Positions 33,401 through 43,296 of a stretch of DNA of 64,000 nt are shown here, piece after piece (position 1 is the stretch's first letter; each line of letters begins with the position of its first letter). The position numbers and the translations under genes were made by a program. Under the pieces are notes generated by a model. The model did no database searches. It saw only the letters and a program-made list of their open reading frames with translations, and was not told the origin of the DNA. Source of the stretch: Odontesthes bonariensis (lineage: Eukaryota; Chordata; Actinopteri; Atheriniformes; Atherinopsidae); the NCBI RefSeq assembly GCF_027942865.1, contig NC_134527.1:6550976-6614975 (forward strand), written 5' to 3'.

Positions 33401-36072
33401 TTTTCTTAAGCCCAGTTTGCAGTCTGTTGGCAGAATTTGTTGATCTGACATGAAAGCAGCATTAGAGTGTTTAAGCCTGCTGAATTTGCCAATTAGCCCA
33501 CACAACTAAAGGTAGCGCGTCTAATACTAGCAGATTACACAAGGTTCTAGGTGTTTATTATGCTGAAACAGAGAGCCTACGGATTCTGTCTGGGAAAGTT
33601 GTAAAGAGTGGGGCGTAATCTTCTTTTTGTCATGTAACACGGTCTAGTGTTGCAGAATCAAATGAAAGAAAAAGTGGGGACTGATTCAGGAGTGAAACTT
33701 CCTTTACCTGAAATCAGAAAGCAGCGTGGGTCACTTCACCCACATTACACTGCTGTGAAAATAAAAGTTCCTGTTGTGAATTAGAGGACTCTCCAGAAGT
33801 CTTAAGCTGCCCCTCATCTCTTTATATTTGACTTCAGGAGTCAAACTCTTGTAATCTTTTAAAGTGCTCTTAATCTATAGATCTCCAGTCTTTGAACTCG
33901 ACCATTTTCAGAGGAATGCTTTTTTTTTTTTTTTTTTGTTAAGCCATTTAACACTGATCTATAAATACATTCAAGCATAAAAAAGTAACCTAACGCCAGG
34001 GATGAAGCAGTGTTCAGAGTGTCTACCCGTCACAAACAACTTATCTTTAAGCTCTTTGTTAGGAGCAGCCTGTTGCAAAGACACATCATTTGTTCCCATT
34101 TCTTTCGCTGCATCTAGGAATAATACCGAAGAAAGCAGAGTTGCACATGAGCCTGTATTTTTTTTACCAACAAGCTGATTCTCACAGAACTACAGTATTA
34201 GTAAAAAATAAATAAAAAAACTTGATATATCTCAGCGTGGCGGCAGTGTGTTCTTAAAGGATTTGAGGAAGCTGGATAATTGGAGGACAAAAGAAGAAGT
34301 AGCAGGCTTACATACTATCTACAGCAGATGAACAGGATCTGAAAGTGATGTCCTTAAGAAAGACGAAAACATCCAGCAAAGACCTGACACGGGACCTGAG
34401 AGATGCATCTGGACCTTCAGCTGATCCATCTGCTGTTGGCCCAAGCCTCATCAGAAATGGGCTCCATGGAAGGGTGGCTGTCAAGAAGCCGTTCTTAAGG
34501 AAGGGAAACAGGGAGAAAAGGCTGAGCTGTGCCAAAGGACACAAGAAGTGGGCTGAGAATCAGCGGCAACAGGTCTGATGGAGGGATGAATCCTCCCCAG
34601 AGCCCGGACATCAACATTACTGAAGCAGTGTGGGATCATGTTGGCAGAGAACGGAACAAAAGGCAGCCGACATCCAAAGAAGAGCTTTGGGATGTCCTTC
34701 AAGAAGCCTGGAGAACTATTCCTGAAGACCACTGACCTCCTGACCCAGTATGAACCTTCCAGACCCCTCAGGTCATCTGGATCCGGTCTTTTATCAGTTC
34801 CCAGAGTCAGAACCAGACAAGGAGAAGCTGCATTCAGCTTCTATGCTCCACATGTCTGGAACAAACTCCCAGAAAGCCTCAGATCAGCTGAAACGCTCGG
34901 TGTGTTTAAGTCCAGGCTGAAGACACACCTATTTTCAGCTGCGTTTGAATAAAGCTCCAAATCTGAAGCTTGAGTTTCAAAACTTAATCACATTTTAACT
35001 GCTGCTGATTTTATCTATTTTTCTTTCTTTCTTTCTTTTTTGTTTAAAATTTAAATCATGCTTTTTATTTTTACTGATTTATTGTCTCTGTAAAGCACTT
35101 TGAATCACCTTGTTGTTGAATTGTGCTGTACAAATGACAGAAAGTTTGTCTGAGAGGGTTCAGGCTGTGTTGGAGAATAACGAAGCTCAGATCTAATATT
35201 GATTTTCTTAAGTCTGTTTTTGCCTTACACGCTGCATTTCTATTCACGTTTGCAGATTTCAATAAATTGCTGAACCCGTTTCCTTATTTCCTGGCAAGAT
35301 ACGGTTTAAAGAATTGGGTTTGGCTCAAGAACTGCACAGTATTGTAAAATAAGGAAAAATAAAAACCTCAACACAAGGCAAAGACTCAAGTTTTTCTCCC
35401 AAACAAAGAGAATGCTTTAAAGCCTGACCACACAGTACTGCTGCAGTGCATCTCTGAAAACAAGAGGGAGGTCTGCAGCAACGAGACTGCCATCTGGTGG
35501 TGAAGTCCAACACACCACCCTGCTGTTGGAGCAGCCTCCGCCTCCTGGTGGTTCGCTGCCCTGTGCATGAAACGACTGCTGATTTACATGAAACCAGAGC
35601 TCAGACAGACGAATGAAGTCATCCAGCCTGCAAGCCTCCTGCATACCCTCTTCATTTGAGGGTATTTATGTTGTTGCTGGCAGGCAGTGCTGTGTTAAGT
35701 ACGTTAGAGCGTGATGAGTGCATTAGTCTTTACTGTACTCCATGTATTACTGGGATACCTCCTCTGGCATCATATTACCAGATGATGTATTCAAGTATTT
35801 CATGTGTATGTGGAAATGTATTAGAGAGCACAAAAGTGTGAAGCATTTGTGGTAAATTGCGAGCTTGTGATTCCCTCATTACAGATACATGCTCCATAAT
35901 TCTGTTTTTTTTTTGTTTTTTTTCCCCCCAGCATCCCGACCGCACCATCCCCGTCATCATCATAGGTGTCCTCGTTTTCCTTCCTGGATTTTACCATTTG
36001 AGGATCGCCTACTATGCCGCCAAGGGATACCGGGGTTACTCCTACGATGACATTCCAGATTTTGGTGACTGA
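30375..36072 (+). CDS. tmem230: Transmembrane protein 230 (spliced, three coding exons)
   Basis: TMEM230 is a small two-pass membrane protein of endosomes/secretory vesicles, implicated in vesicle trafficking. Coding exons are 30375-30476, 31796-31918 and 35932-36072. All junctions are phase 0 with GT/AG ends, and they join to 121 residues, against 120 in human as I recall it. Landmarks are [18 protein letters not shown] (N-terminal cytosolic part), [16 protein letters not shown] leading into a first membrane segment (about residues 45-70), [20 protein letters not shown] as the second, and the hallmark tail [19 protein letters not shown]. The start is ambiguous: ATG at 30375 fits the family length, but the best-looking acceptor (GGCAG, ending 30384) lies after it and would make the ATG at 30396 the start (114 residues). 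Confidence 0.96.
31030..31682. mobile_element. TTAA-flanked foldback MITE (copy B) in tmem230 intron 2
   Basis: It begins TTAAAGGGATAG and ends CTATCCCTTTAA. The two arms of nearly 300 bp are imperfect but long reverse complements (for example TGACATGAAGCTGTATGACA opposite a matching ...TGTCATACAGTTTCATGTCA), around a loop of roughly 60 bp near 31335-31390. TTAA lies at both edges. It resembles copy A in architecture and in its last 28 bp (ATGTCAAAA...TATCC(C)TTTAA). No coding potential: the open frames on both strands are a consequence of the inverted symmetry. Confidence 0.88.
31796..31918 (+). CDS. tmem230: tmem230 coding exon 2
   Basis: 41 codons, acceptor TTACAG|TTC and donor GAG|GTGAGT. 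Encodes [16 protein letters not shown] plus the first hydrophobic segment. Confidence 0.96.
31919..33985 (+). other. tmem230: tmem230 intron 3, first part
   Basis: It contains poly(T) runs (32370-32389, 33919-33937). Otherwise no feature is recognised before the Tc1 relic. Confidence 0.5.
33990..34735 (+). mobile_element. Tc1/mariner relic with HTH and C-terminal transposase pieces
   Basis: The plus-strand frame 34345-34575 gives the DNA-binding part of a Tc1 transposase ([20 protein letters not shown]). A second frame, from about 34590, gives the C-terminus ([34 protein letters not shown]). The catalytic core between them is deleted. The left non-coding part (from about 33990) is shared with the copy at 56080-56500. 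The right end is replaced by LINE sequence at about 34736. Confidence 0.82.
34736..35140 (+). mobile_element. L2/CR1-like LINE 3' fragment fused to the Tc1 relic
   Basis: The frame reads [39 protein letters not shown] and [10 protein letters not shown], then stops at 34950. This is the usual last part of a teleost LINE reverse transcriptase. It is followed by a 3' tail with TCTGTAAAGCACTTTGAATC and GAATTGTGCTGTACAAATGA. It is 5'-truncated at the junction with the Tc1 remnant. Confidence 0.8.
35141..35931 (+). other. tmem230: tmem230 intron 3, last part
   Basis: It contains two CTCF-like sites and ends in a strong T/C tract (35902-35930) before the last exon. Confidence 0.5.
35487..35551 (-). 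promoter_or_regulatory. Pair of CTCF-like sites
   Basis: On the minus strand CCACCAGATGGCAG (35500-35487) fits the published CTCF core at every position. CCACCAGGAGGCGG (35551-35538) fits at all but one. Both have the same orientation and are 51 bp apart, inside tmem230 intron 3. Binding is inferred. Confidence 0.5.
35932..36072 (+). CDS. tmem230: tmem230 coding exon 3 (last)
   Basis: Acceptor CCCCAG|CAT, 46 codons plus TGA at 36070-36072. Encodes the second membrane segment and the [13 protein letters not shown] tail. Confidence 0.97.
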   Translation, partial: HPDRTIPVIIIGVLVFLPGFYHLRIAYYAAKGYRGYSYDDIPDFGD

Positions 36073-38510
36073 GTTTAGTGGAATCTGGTGTAAGTCACCT
36101 AATCTTCTCCCTTTGACACACTATGTACCCTGAGACTGATGCCTGCTACGGTTTACTTTTTGAGTTTATGCAGCACAAAAAGAGCTAAATCCTTTGGATT
36201 AACACCATGGAGACTTGTGTTTATCCAGGAGGGGGAGGCGTGCAGGAGCTTTGCTGAAATCTATAATTTTGTATCGGTTTTCATAGTGTTGTTTCTTCTA
36301 TGCTTCGTTTGCTCTTGCTTCCTCTTTCTCTTTATTACTCTCCACACAGAAGGTGGACAGACCTTAGAGAGTTAACACAGCTTTATTACAATTGTATCAG
36401 TGGAGAATGTCAGAACAGATGCATGCCTGCAAAAGTACAGCAACAGTTTGCTGTTCCACACCTCACAAAATGAAACACACCTTGGATAAGTGGTGCCTTT
36501 ATTTTCCTACAGCTAACAGGGTTTGTTTCAGGATCATTGTGCTTTTTTGCGCAGTAGTTTCACAGTGTGTCTTAAATGAATAGACAAATGATATTAGATA
36601 TATGATGATCACCTCAATCACAGGAAACCGTTTTTCCTGAATCATCAAACCAATCTTATTTCTGGAAGAGTTGGGGAATTTTCTTAAAATCCAGCAAAAA
36701 CTCGAATCTGTAACTTGTTAATTGAACCTCAATTTAGAAGAAACAAATCAAAGGAGTTGATTTTTTTGGGAGTCCTCACAGACTGACTTAACTGTATTTG
36801 CAAAATATGAGCAATTTTAAAATTTGGTGCCAGCAACACACTAAAAAAAAACTTGAGAAAAAGGCACGTTTGCCATTGTGCTGCAAAGCCTTCCTTTTAC
36901 ACTTTTTATTTATTCATGACCTGGAGATATGAACTGCTGGATAGAGGACCTTTATATCCTCCTTTATAGAGGGAATCTGTGTCTATTCTGGCGGCATACA
37001 AGATTTCAGCAGATCAACAGTTCAAGGTTGCATGTGTCAAGCACACAGACTCTAAGAGGATCGTATTTGATCTGCCACCGACGTTCCTCTTAGCTGGAAA
37101 GGTAGGTAACAGCGGAGGCAAAACAGGCTTTGTGTGTGCAAGGGCAAGCCAGCAAAGCAAAGCATGCGATACTGTTGTCACTCAGCTGGATGTGTGTAAG
37201 CACACACTAATGCAGGGCTGAGCTGCTTCTGTTTGATCTGTGAATAACTAAGGAGGATTAACAAGGATGCCTTTTCTTCTTTTTTTTTTTCGTCGGCAAC
37301 AAGCCACATCGATAAATTAAACAGTCACATTGTCGGAAGAATGAAGTCAGACTGTCCTGCTGGAAAAAAACAAAACACGGACCTTCTGGAACAATACGTT
37401 GCCTTGATGGTAGCATATGTCTTTCCGACGTTCCAGTATACACCTAGATATTAACGTTACGAGCACACGTCTACAAGTCATCCATGACATGCATGCTGTT
37501 AGTTTTTTACCAACTTTTCTCCGATAACAGCCTGGATGGTCTTTCTGAACTCCGGCGCTCGGAACCACACGTCAGATTTTTCCCAAACGCTACTGAGACG
37601 GGGACTCGTCTGAGCTCAGAACATGTGTCCACTGTCTTGTTGGTGTTTCTGCTCAGGGCTGACGTGTGGCTTGCTCCTTGTGAAATGCAGTTTTAGGTTA
37701 TCTCTGGATGCGTTGAGTTTTCCCAGGCACTCCAGAGCCCATGTGGCCAAATTTATCAGCACAGCGCGACAGTTTGATGGCCATGTGCATCCAAACCACC
37801 ATCTTTGGAAATCTTTTCACAGTATTATGCACTGTAGATGTTGAAAGAACAAAGTTATTTGCATCTTGCATTGAGAAATATATTTTTTTTGGAACTTACT
37901 GATGTTTCTGTGACAGAACTCAGCAACGACCCATACAAGCCTTTGGTGGCTGCTCCTTTTATACCCAATCCTGACACCCTTACCTGCCACCAAACATCTG
38001 CTGACTTTAGAACCTTCCAGAACGCAGTTGCATGTATTTTCTGTAACCTTTTTCTCTTTCCTGCCTTGCTGCTGAATGTTTTGAAGTGTTGCTGCCATCC
38101 GATTTGTTCAGTTGGTTTACATTTCCTAAACACAAAGTTAGTAAAATGAAATTAACGTAGCTCTTGTTGACCGCTCAAAGCACTGGGATCAAACCGTCAA
38201 CCTTCCTCCTGAGCACCGGTGAAGACGCTGCTAATCTTTTCTTTGGATTTGTGTCTTGCTGATAAAAATTCAAGTGATCGTTTTAAATTTATATTTCGCT
38301 GCAGAAAAATTCCCCAACTTCTCTGGAAACAAGGTTTGTATTTGCAGCACTATCAGAAGTGATTATTTTCTGAATGTACGGTATATGTTTTTTTATTAAA
38401 TGTATACTTTTGCGTATTCTTGCTTGTCCTTGTTTGAAATATTTATTAAGAAAGTTGTATTTTTTACCTGAGCTTGTGCGTTTGAAAATAAAAGAATGAA
38501 TGAAGTGTGC
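36073..38510 (+). other. tmem230: tmem230 3' UTR (inferred extent)
   Basis: There is no further coding sequence. The first canonical AATAAA I find on the plus strand is at 38487-38492, so the 3' UTR would be about 2.4 kb. An earlier, non-canonical poly(A) site cannot be excluded. Confidence 0.45.
38487..38492 (+). terminator. tmem230: Candidate poly(A) signal of tmem230
   Basis: AATAAA within GAAAATAAAAG. It is the only canonical hexamer noticed between the stop codon and the next gene's first exon. Confidence 0.45.
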
Positions 38511-38999
38511 TGTTGAATCATCTGTAAAGTCCTTTAGAAGTGATTTTGTGGTTTTTAGCAAAAGAAGCTCAGTTATGGTACTTATTGCACAAAGAAAACA
38601 GGTAAGACTGTCATTGGACAGAGACAGGACTCCCTTCTGCCACCTTATAGTCAACTTAAACAAAACAAGTATATTAGGAAAATTGCTGAAAACAACCAAA
38701 GTATTATGGAACATATAGATAGATATTTGTCTCTTTCCCCGTATTGTTAGTAACATAATGAAAGGTGCAGACTTGTTTGGTCGTCAGCATGAGGTAAAGC
38801 ACACCCTCTTGTGGTTGCCAGTAATCTGGACGCCATGAAGGGATTAATAATAATAAAAAAGAAGTTGCCATTTCATCCTGTGTCTGCACAAACAAACACA
38901 GCTTTGGCTTAAACATTGAAGAGTTTGCACTGCTGTGGTGTGTTGGTCTACTTTGATGTGCTGAGTCCTTTGAACATAAGGAAACGGGAACATAAGCCA

Positions 39000-39240
39000 C
39001 CGGTGTGGCTGGGGGAGGAGGCGGGGGGTGGGATGGACACGGCCGGGGAGCGCGCAGACGCGTCACCTGTGCGTCAAACGAACACCTGTGGGCTGACAGA
39101 AACTCGCTGCTCGCGTTTCAAGCGTCAAAGGGACGAGGCCCGCTTCCAGTTTGCCAGACGGTGACCTGGTGGAGTAAAAGAAACACGCAGATGATGAGTT
39201 TGTGAGGGGGGAGATTCTCCACTAACCGAGCTACAAGCAG
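39000..39240 (+). other. igsf9-like: Probable non-coding first exon/promoter of the IGSF9-like gene
   Basis: A short GC/CpG-rich patch (several GCG and ACGCG) ends in a consensus donor, ACAAGCAG|GTAAGA, at 39240. The next exon on this strand with a good acceptor and 5' UTR is at 49449, so this is likely the leader exon of that gene, giving a 10.2-kb first intron. No start codon context with family similarity is seen. The exon's 5' edge is unknown. The link is inferred from position only. Confidence 0.45.
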
Positions 39241-42011
39241 GTAAGATGGAAGCGAACTGGATCTGAGAGCGCTTCTGACTTCCTGCGGCTTTGGAAGGAG
39301 GAGAAACGGATGATTCCGAGCTCATACTGGGGAGAGCGAAATTTCCTCTCAATCCTCTGATCTGTGTCATGCATTTAAACGTCAGTAATGAGGTCTCTGT
39401 GGGGGGGATTTTCATTAGAATGTGGCATAAGAAGTCAAGAAAAGCCAATTCGCATGACCAAACTCAAAGCTGCCCAATTCAAACCGTGTGCTCTTTTATT
39501 GTGGCCTGAGTCTGTGTTGTTTTTTATTCCTCTGGTGGCCCCTGGTTTAATTGGGTGTGACAACCTTTATAATGTGTTATTAAGCTCTCTGGACCCTCTG
39601 GGACTGCACACACACACACACACACACACTGATAAGTTGGTGTGTGAGAACCTTGCTTCAAAAAGCCTCTGAGAGAGTGCTGTTTTTTCCCCCAATATCT
39701 TTTCTATTCAATACGTTAATTTTAAAAGCTGTAAAGCATTGTTTGGAAATATATTTCACCCAAATGGTTCAGAAACAAGCAGAGCGTGTGTGCTGAGAAG
39801 CATTTGATTCTTATTCCCATTCAGTGCATTTAACAAGGACATGGACTTTCTTTCCTTCTCTTTCATGTGATGCCTGTGTGCCTCATTTACCCAGTAGGGA
39901 AAAAAAAATGTGGAGCCAGACTGTAAAGAGCTGCAATACAAAAATATTTTATCTTTATTTTTATTTTATTTCTTTATTTTTTTTCTGTACTATTTAGTTT
40001 GTCTGAGACCAAAGTCTGTCTCTGTTTCCGCAATTATGGAAGAAATATTCTTGTAATTTTCCCACATGAGCCTCATTTAATTATCTCAAAGTCTCTTCCT
40101 GGTTTGATTGAGTCTGCTCAGGCACCAGCTGGGTGCAGTTTATGTAATACTTTCCAGAAAGTTTAAAAGAGGCAGCTCAGTGGGAATTAATACAGCGCGT
40201 TTGTCGTCATGGACGAGAACATAATGATTACCACTTGAATTGTGACCGTTTGAAGCAGTCTGAAGTAGACACACATTACTGCATTACCTTTTGTTGCCGG
40301 AAGGTTGGAAAAACTCACTAAAACTGATATTTTCTACTCAAAGCCCCTGAATATGTAGTGTTAAATAAAGGGGCATTTATTAACAACGCTTATTATTAGA
40401 GCTTTGTTGGCAAAAAAAAATAAAAAAATTGTTAGTTATTAAGGATTCAACTGATCAAGTGTCATTTCAAATGTCGCCAAATCCTGATTGGTTCACTGGA
40501 GTATGTGACCTCATTGTTTACCAAGCCAAGCCCAACCCACATAAAAGCATAAAGAGGAGCCACCTGGGAAACAAAGTGTGAGACATAGAAAGGCTCAAAC
40601 TGCCATCAAACTCTGCAGTCGCAAATCTGATATTTAGAGTTGAGCCTTAATTTGACTTAAGCACTAATCATTCGTGTTTTCACTCCGAATTTGACTCAGA
40701 ACACCCTTAAACCCAAAGATTAAAAGCTTAATTGCAATAATCTGTGCATTTTCCTCACAGCTTTGGATCAATTCGACAGCAGCCAGTCACATTGCAAGAG
40801 CTCTGGGGAGAGGCGCGCTTTGCAATGCAGATCAGCAGAGGACAGCTCGCCTTGTTTTCCCTCAGATGCAAAGACTCTGCGGCCGTCAAAAGACATGCGG
40901 ATGAAAACACTGAAATGATTTAGCACTGAAATAGTACATAATTGCTCCAAATTGGATGGCAGTCATTTTTAAAAACAACTTTAATGGATATTTCAGTACA
41001 TCACACCATTATGCTCAGGGTTAGTCATTTGGAAAAAACATTCAGCTGGAATTGGATCTGCTGACTTGTTCAGGACTTGAAAGGCAGAGTTTTACTTCAG
41101 CTTCACCAGGAAATTGTCATTCTTGACTTGGGACTTGCACCGGGGGCTTTACAAGTGAGTCATTTTAATAGATTTGGAGGAGAAATGATTGTGGCATTCA
41201 CCCTGTTTCATAAAAAAAGATTCCTGATGTTTGTGTTCCGGTCACAGGAATGCTTACAAAGTGAGAATCTCTTTATTTCCCCTGTTTTATCTCCCCTTTT
41301 CAACCTGTCCTATTTCCTCTCCACAAGAGCAAGCTGCACAGAGGGCTCCAACTGTATGTGTGTGGATTTAGAATAAAAAAAGTGAGCTTTTCTCACCCAT
41401 GTGCAAGTCAGGAAAAAAATAAGAAAGCTGATGGCAGCCAATGCGGAAGGGGGAAAAAAAGTAGAGTGGCAGCACAGTCTCAGAAATGTCAATGAGATTG
41501 GGCTTAAATTCCCATTGTTAGAATATGGTAGACTTTATACAACATGGTACAGCTGTAGATGCTCAGAAAGACAGCAAGAAAATTACATTTCAAGTCAATC
41601 TAAAGTTTTTTCAGGACTACTTAAAGCTGAAAGAATGTGATTTAAAGCTTCTTTTTTTTTATTATCTGATTTGAAATGCTTCTCTTTTAATGCAGATGCG
41701 TAACATTGAAATAACTGTCCATCGAGTTCAGAGGCTTGCATGTCACTCTTTTTCTCCTGCTGTGCCATCTTAAACGGGTCAAACAGGGAGACTTTTGATT
41801 CGCTCTTCCTCGTGTAGTGTCACAGGTCAGCTCTTTATCAGGAAGGGAACTCCAAAGTGCATCCAGCCTCATGGCCTCCACAGCTTTTGGAACAGTCCAG
41901 ATTTTCCTATCTAGCCATAATAGCCGGTTGATGTTTTGAGCTCTAATATAGGGACTGGATAGTGTAGTGGTAAGATTGCTGACCAGAGTTTGGGTGATGA
42001 TTACGCTAGTC
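39241..42011 (+). other. Putative IGSF9-like intron 1, left part
   Basis: It contains a (CA)n tract at 39608-39630. At 41950-42000 a tRNA-like A-box stretch (TAGTGTAGTGGTAAGA) lacks a matching T arm. Nothing else is recognised. Confidence 0.45.
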
Positions 42012-42288
42012 GTCCATTGTTCAGTCAACGCAAGCCGTATCCAACGCATTCAGTTCATTTTCAATGAAATCCGGCCGATCGTTGTCGCCGTGCTCGCAAA
42101 GCATGCTGGGATTCCGGCACGGCGAGCAGGGGACCGGCGGCACGTCAAAATGTTGGGCTCGCCCGAAGTTTATGCAAATTTGCCACGGCAGCCGTAGTGC
42201 GTTACCCAATGACAGTAGATCATGTAGGCGTGTCATGATAGGTTTGTCGTGACGAAAGCATTGCGGAGAAAAATCAAAAATAATAAAG

Positions 42289-42418
42289 ATGGAGGAGTGT
42301 TTGATTACAGCGGTTAGCGGGTTCCCCGTTTTATTCGATCTATCCCTGCCATCATACAGGGATACAAACATAAAAGACGAGGCGTGGAGGAAGGTGGCGG
42401 AGATTGTGGGTGTCCCTG
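42289..42418 (+). pseudogene. MADF-domain gene of the Harbinger element, first exon only
   Basis: From the ATG at 42289, 43 codons: MEECLITAVSGFPVLFDLSL, then YRDTNIKDEAWRKVAEIVGV. This matches the first half of the MADF/Myb-like DNA-binding protein encoded by teleost Harbinger elements (LI..V...PVLYD...Y.D...K..AW..VA...G). It ends at a donor (CCTG|GTGGGT). The expected second half (RWKxLRD...) is not in the window. Confidence 0.65.
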
Positions 42419-42740
42419 GTGGGTTGACATCTGTGTGAACTGTACAAAATTACATGAACACCTTGCAAACATCATGGCCAGTAATGTATGCTAATGTAAA
42501 AGGCTAGGTCATTCCCCTGGTGGTCTTCGTGGTGATGAGCTAGATATGTTATATTATGTATAGTAAAATAATGAATGAAATAAATGAAGGGCATCACTCA
42601 GTTTTTTTCCCCTTTGTTTATTCACCCCTGAACGTTTCGGGTATTGCTCATGTCATTGCTATTGCGGGCAAAATGAACAGCAGCAGTGGCCAGAATGGCT
42701 GTGCTAAAACGATTGTAGGCGAATAAACACACCTAAAACA

Positions 42741-43055
42741 TCAGGCAATTGTGTGAGCATCTCCGCTTTTGCAGTAAAGTAATGACCATCGTAATGACCT
42801 ACGAAACTGGGTGTTTCGCCTGGTAATTCTGGGCCCCACTCGTGCCAGGAGCTCATCAAAGAGCTCGACGGAGAGGCGAAAGTACCTCTGGAAGAGGTCG
42901 GGGTGCAGCCGAAGCTCCATCACCAGCCGGTGATACTCCCCATACTCCTCCCGGGCAGCGTTGATGGGATGCACCCAAAAATTTGGTGATCTCCTGTGTC
43001 GCATCAGCAGCAGCAGCACAATAGCAGCTCTCCTCGCTCGCAGATCCAGATCCAT
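42741..43055 (-). pseudogene. HARBI1-like transposase N-terminal remnant
   Basis: Reading from the ATG at 43055: an arginine-rich start, then FWVHPINAAREEYGEYHRLV, ELRLHPDLFQRYFRLS and FDELLARVGPRI, the characteristic N-terminal block of PIF/Harbinger transposases. After RRNTQFRRS about ten codons are missing and the frame continues GDAHTIA before a stop at 42743-42741. The DDE catalytic domain is absent. Confidence 0.8.
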
Positions 43056-43296
43056 GGTGCAATATGAAATAATGTTCCATTGCTGACGATTTATATACAT
43101 TAATTTCCCTCCAAAACTCAAATTTTTAGAGGGAGAAACTTTGGTTGGTTAAAATCACAAGTTATTTACTTTCCCCCGGAGCCATTCTACCGTATGTTCT
43201 ATCTACAACTTCGTATACACGCCCCTCTGTAGTAGCAACACGTCGACACTAGGCATCCAATCCGGCGAGTTAAGTTGACGTGACGGAACAATGGAT

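Larger units (their letters stand above)
42012..43296. mobile_element. PIF/Harbinger element, internally deleted
   Basis: It contains the first exon of a MADF-domain gene on the plus strand and the N-terminal part of a HARBI1-like transposase on the minus strand, the two-gene arrangement typical of PIF/Harbinger transposons. The candidate terminal repeats are TCCATTGTTCAGTCA at about 42013 and, reversed, TCCATTGTTCCGTCA ending at about 43295. The interior between the genes (42420-42740) has lost the remaining exons. The exact edges and the 3-bp target duplication could not be fixed. Confidence 0.72.

Noticed and set aside
41950..42011. tRNA gene suggested by TAGTGTAGTGGTAAGA
   Set aside because: Only an A-box-like stretch is present; no B box (GGTTCGANNCC) or T arm follows, and the stems do not pair well.
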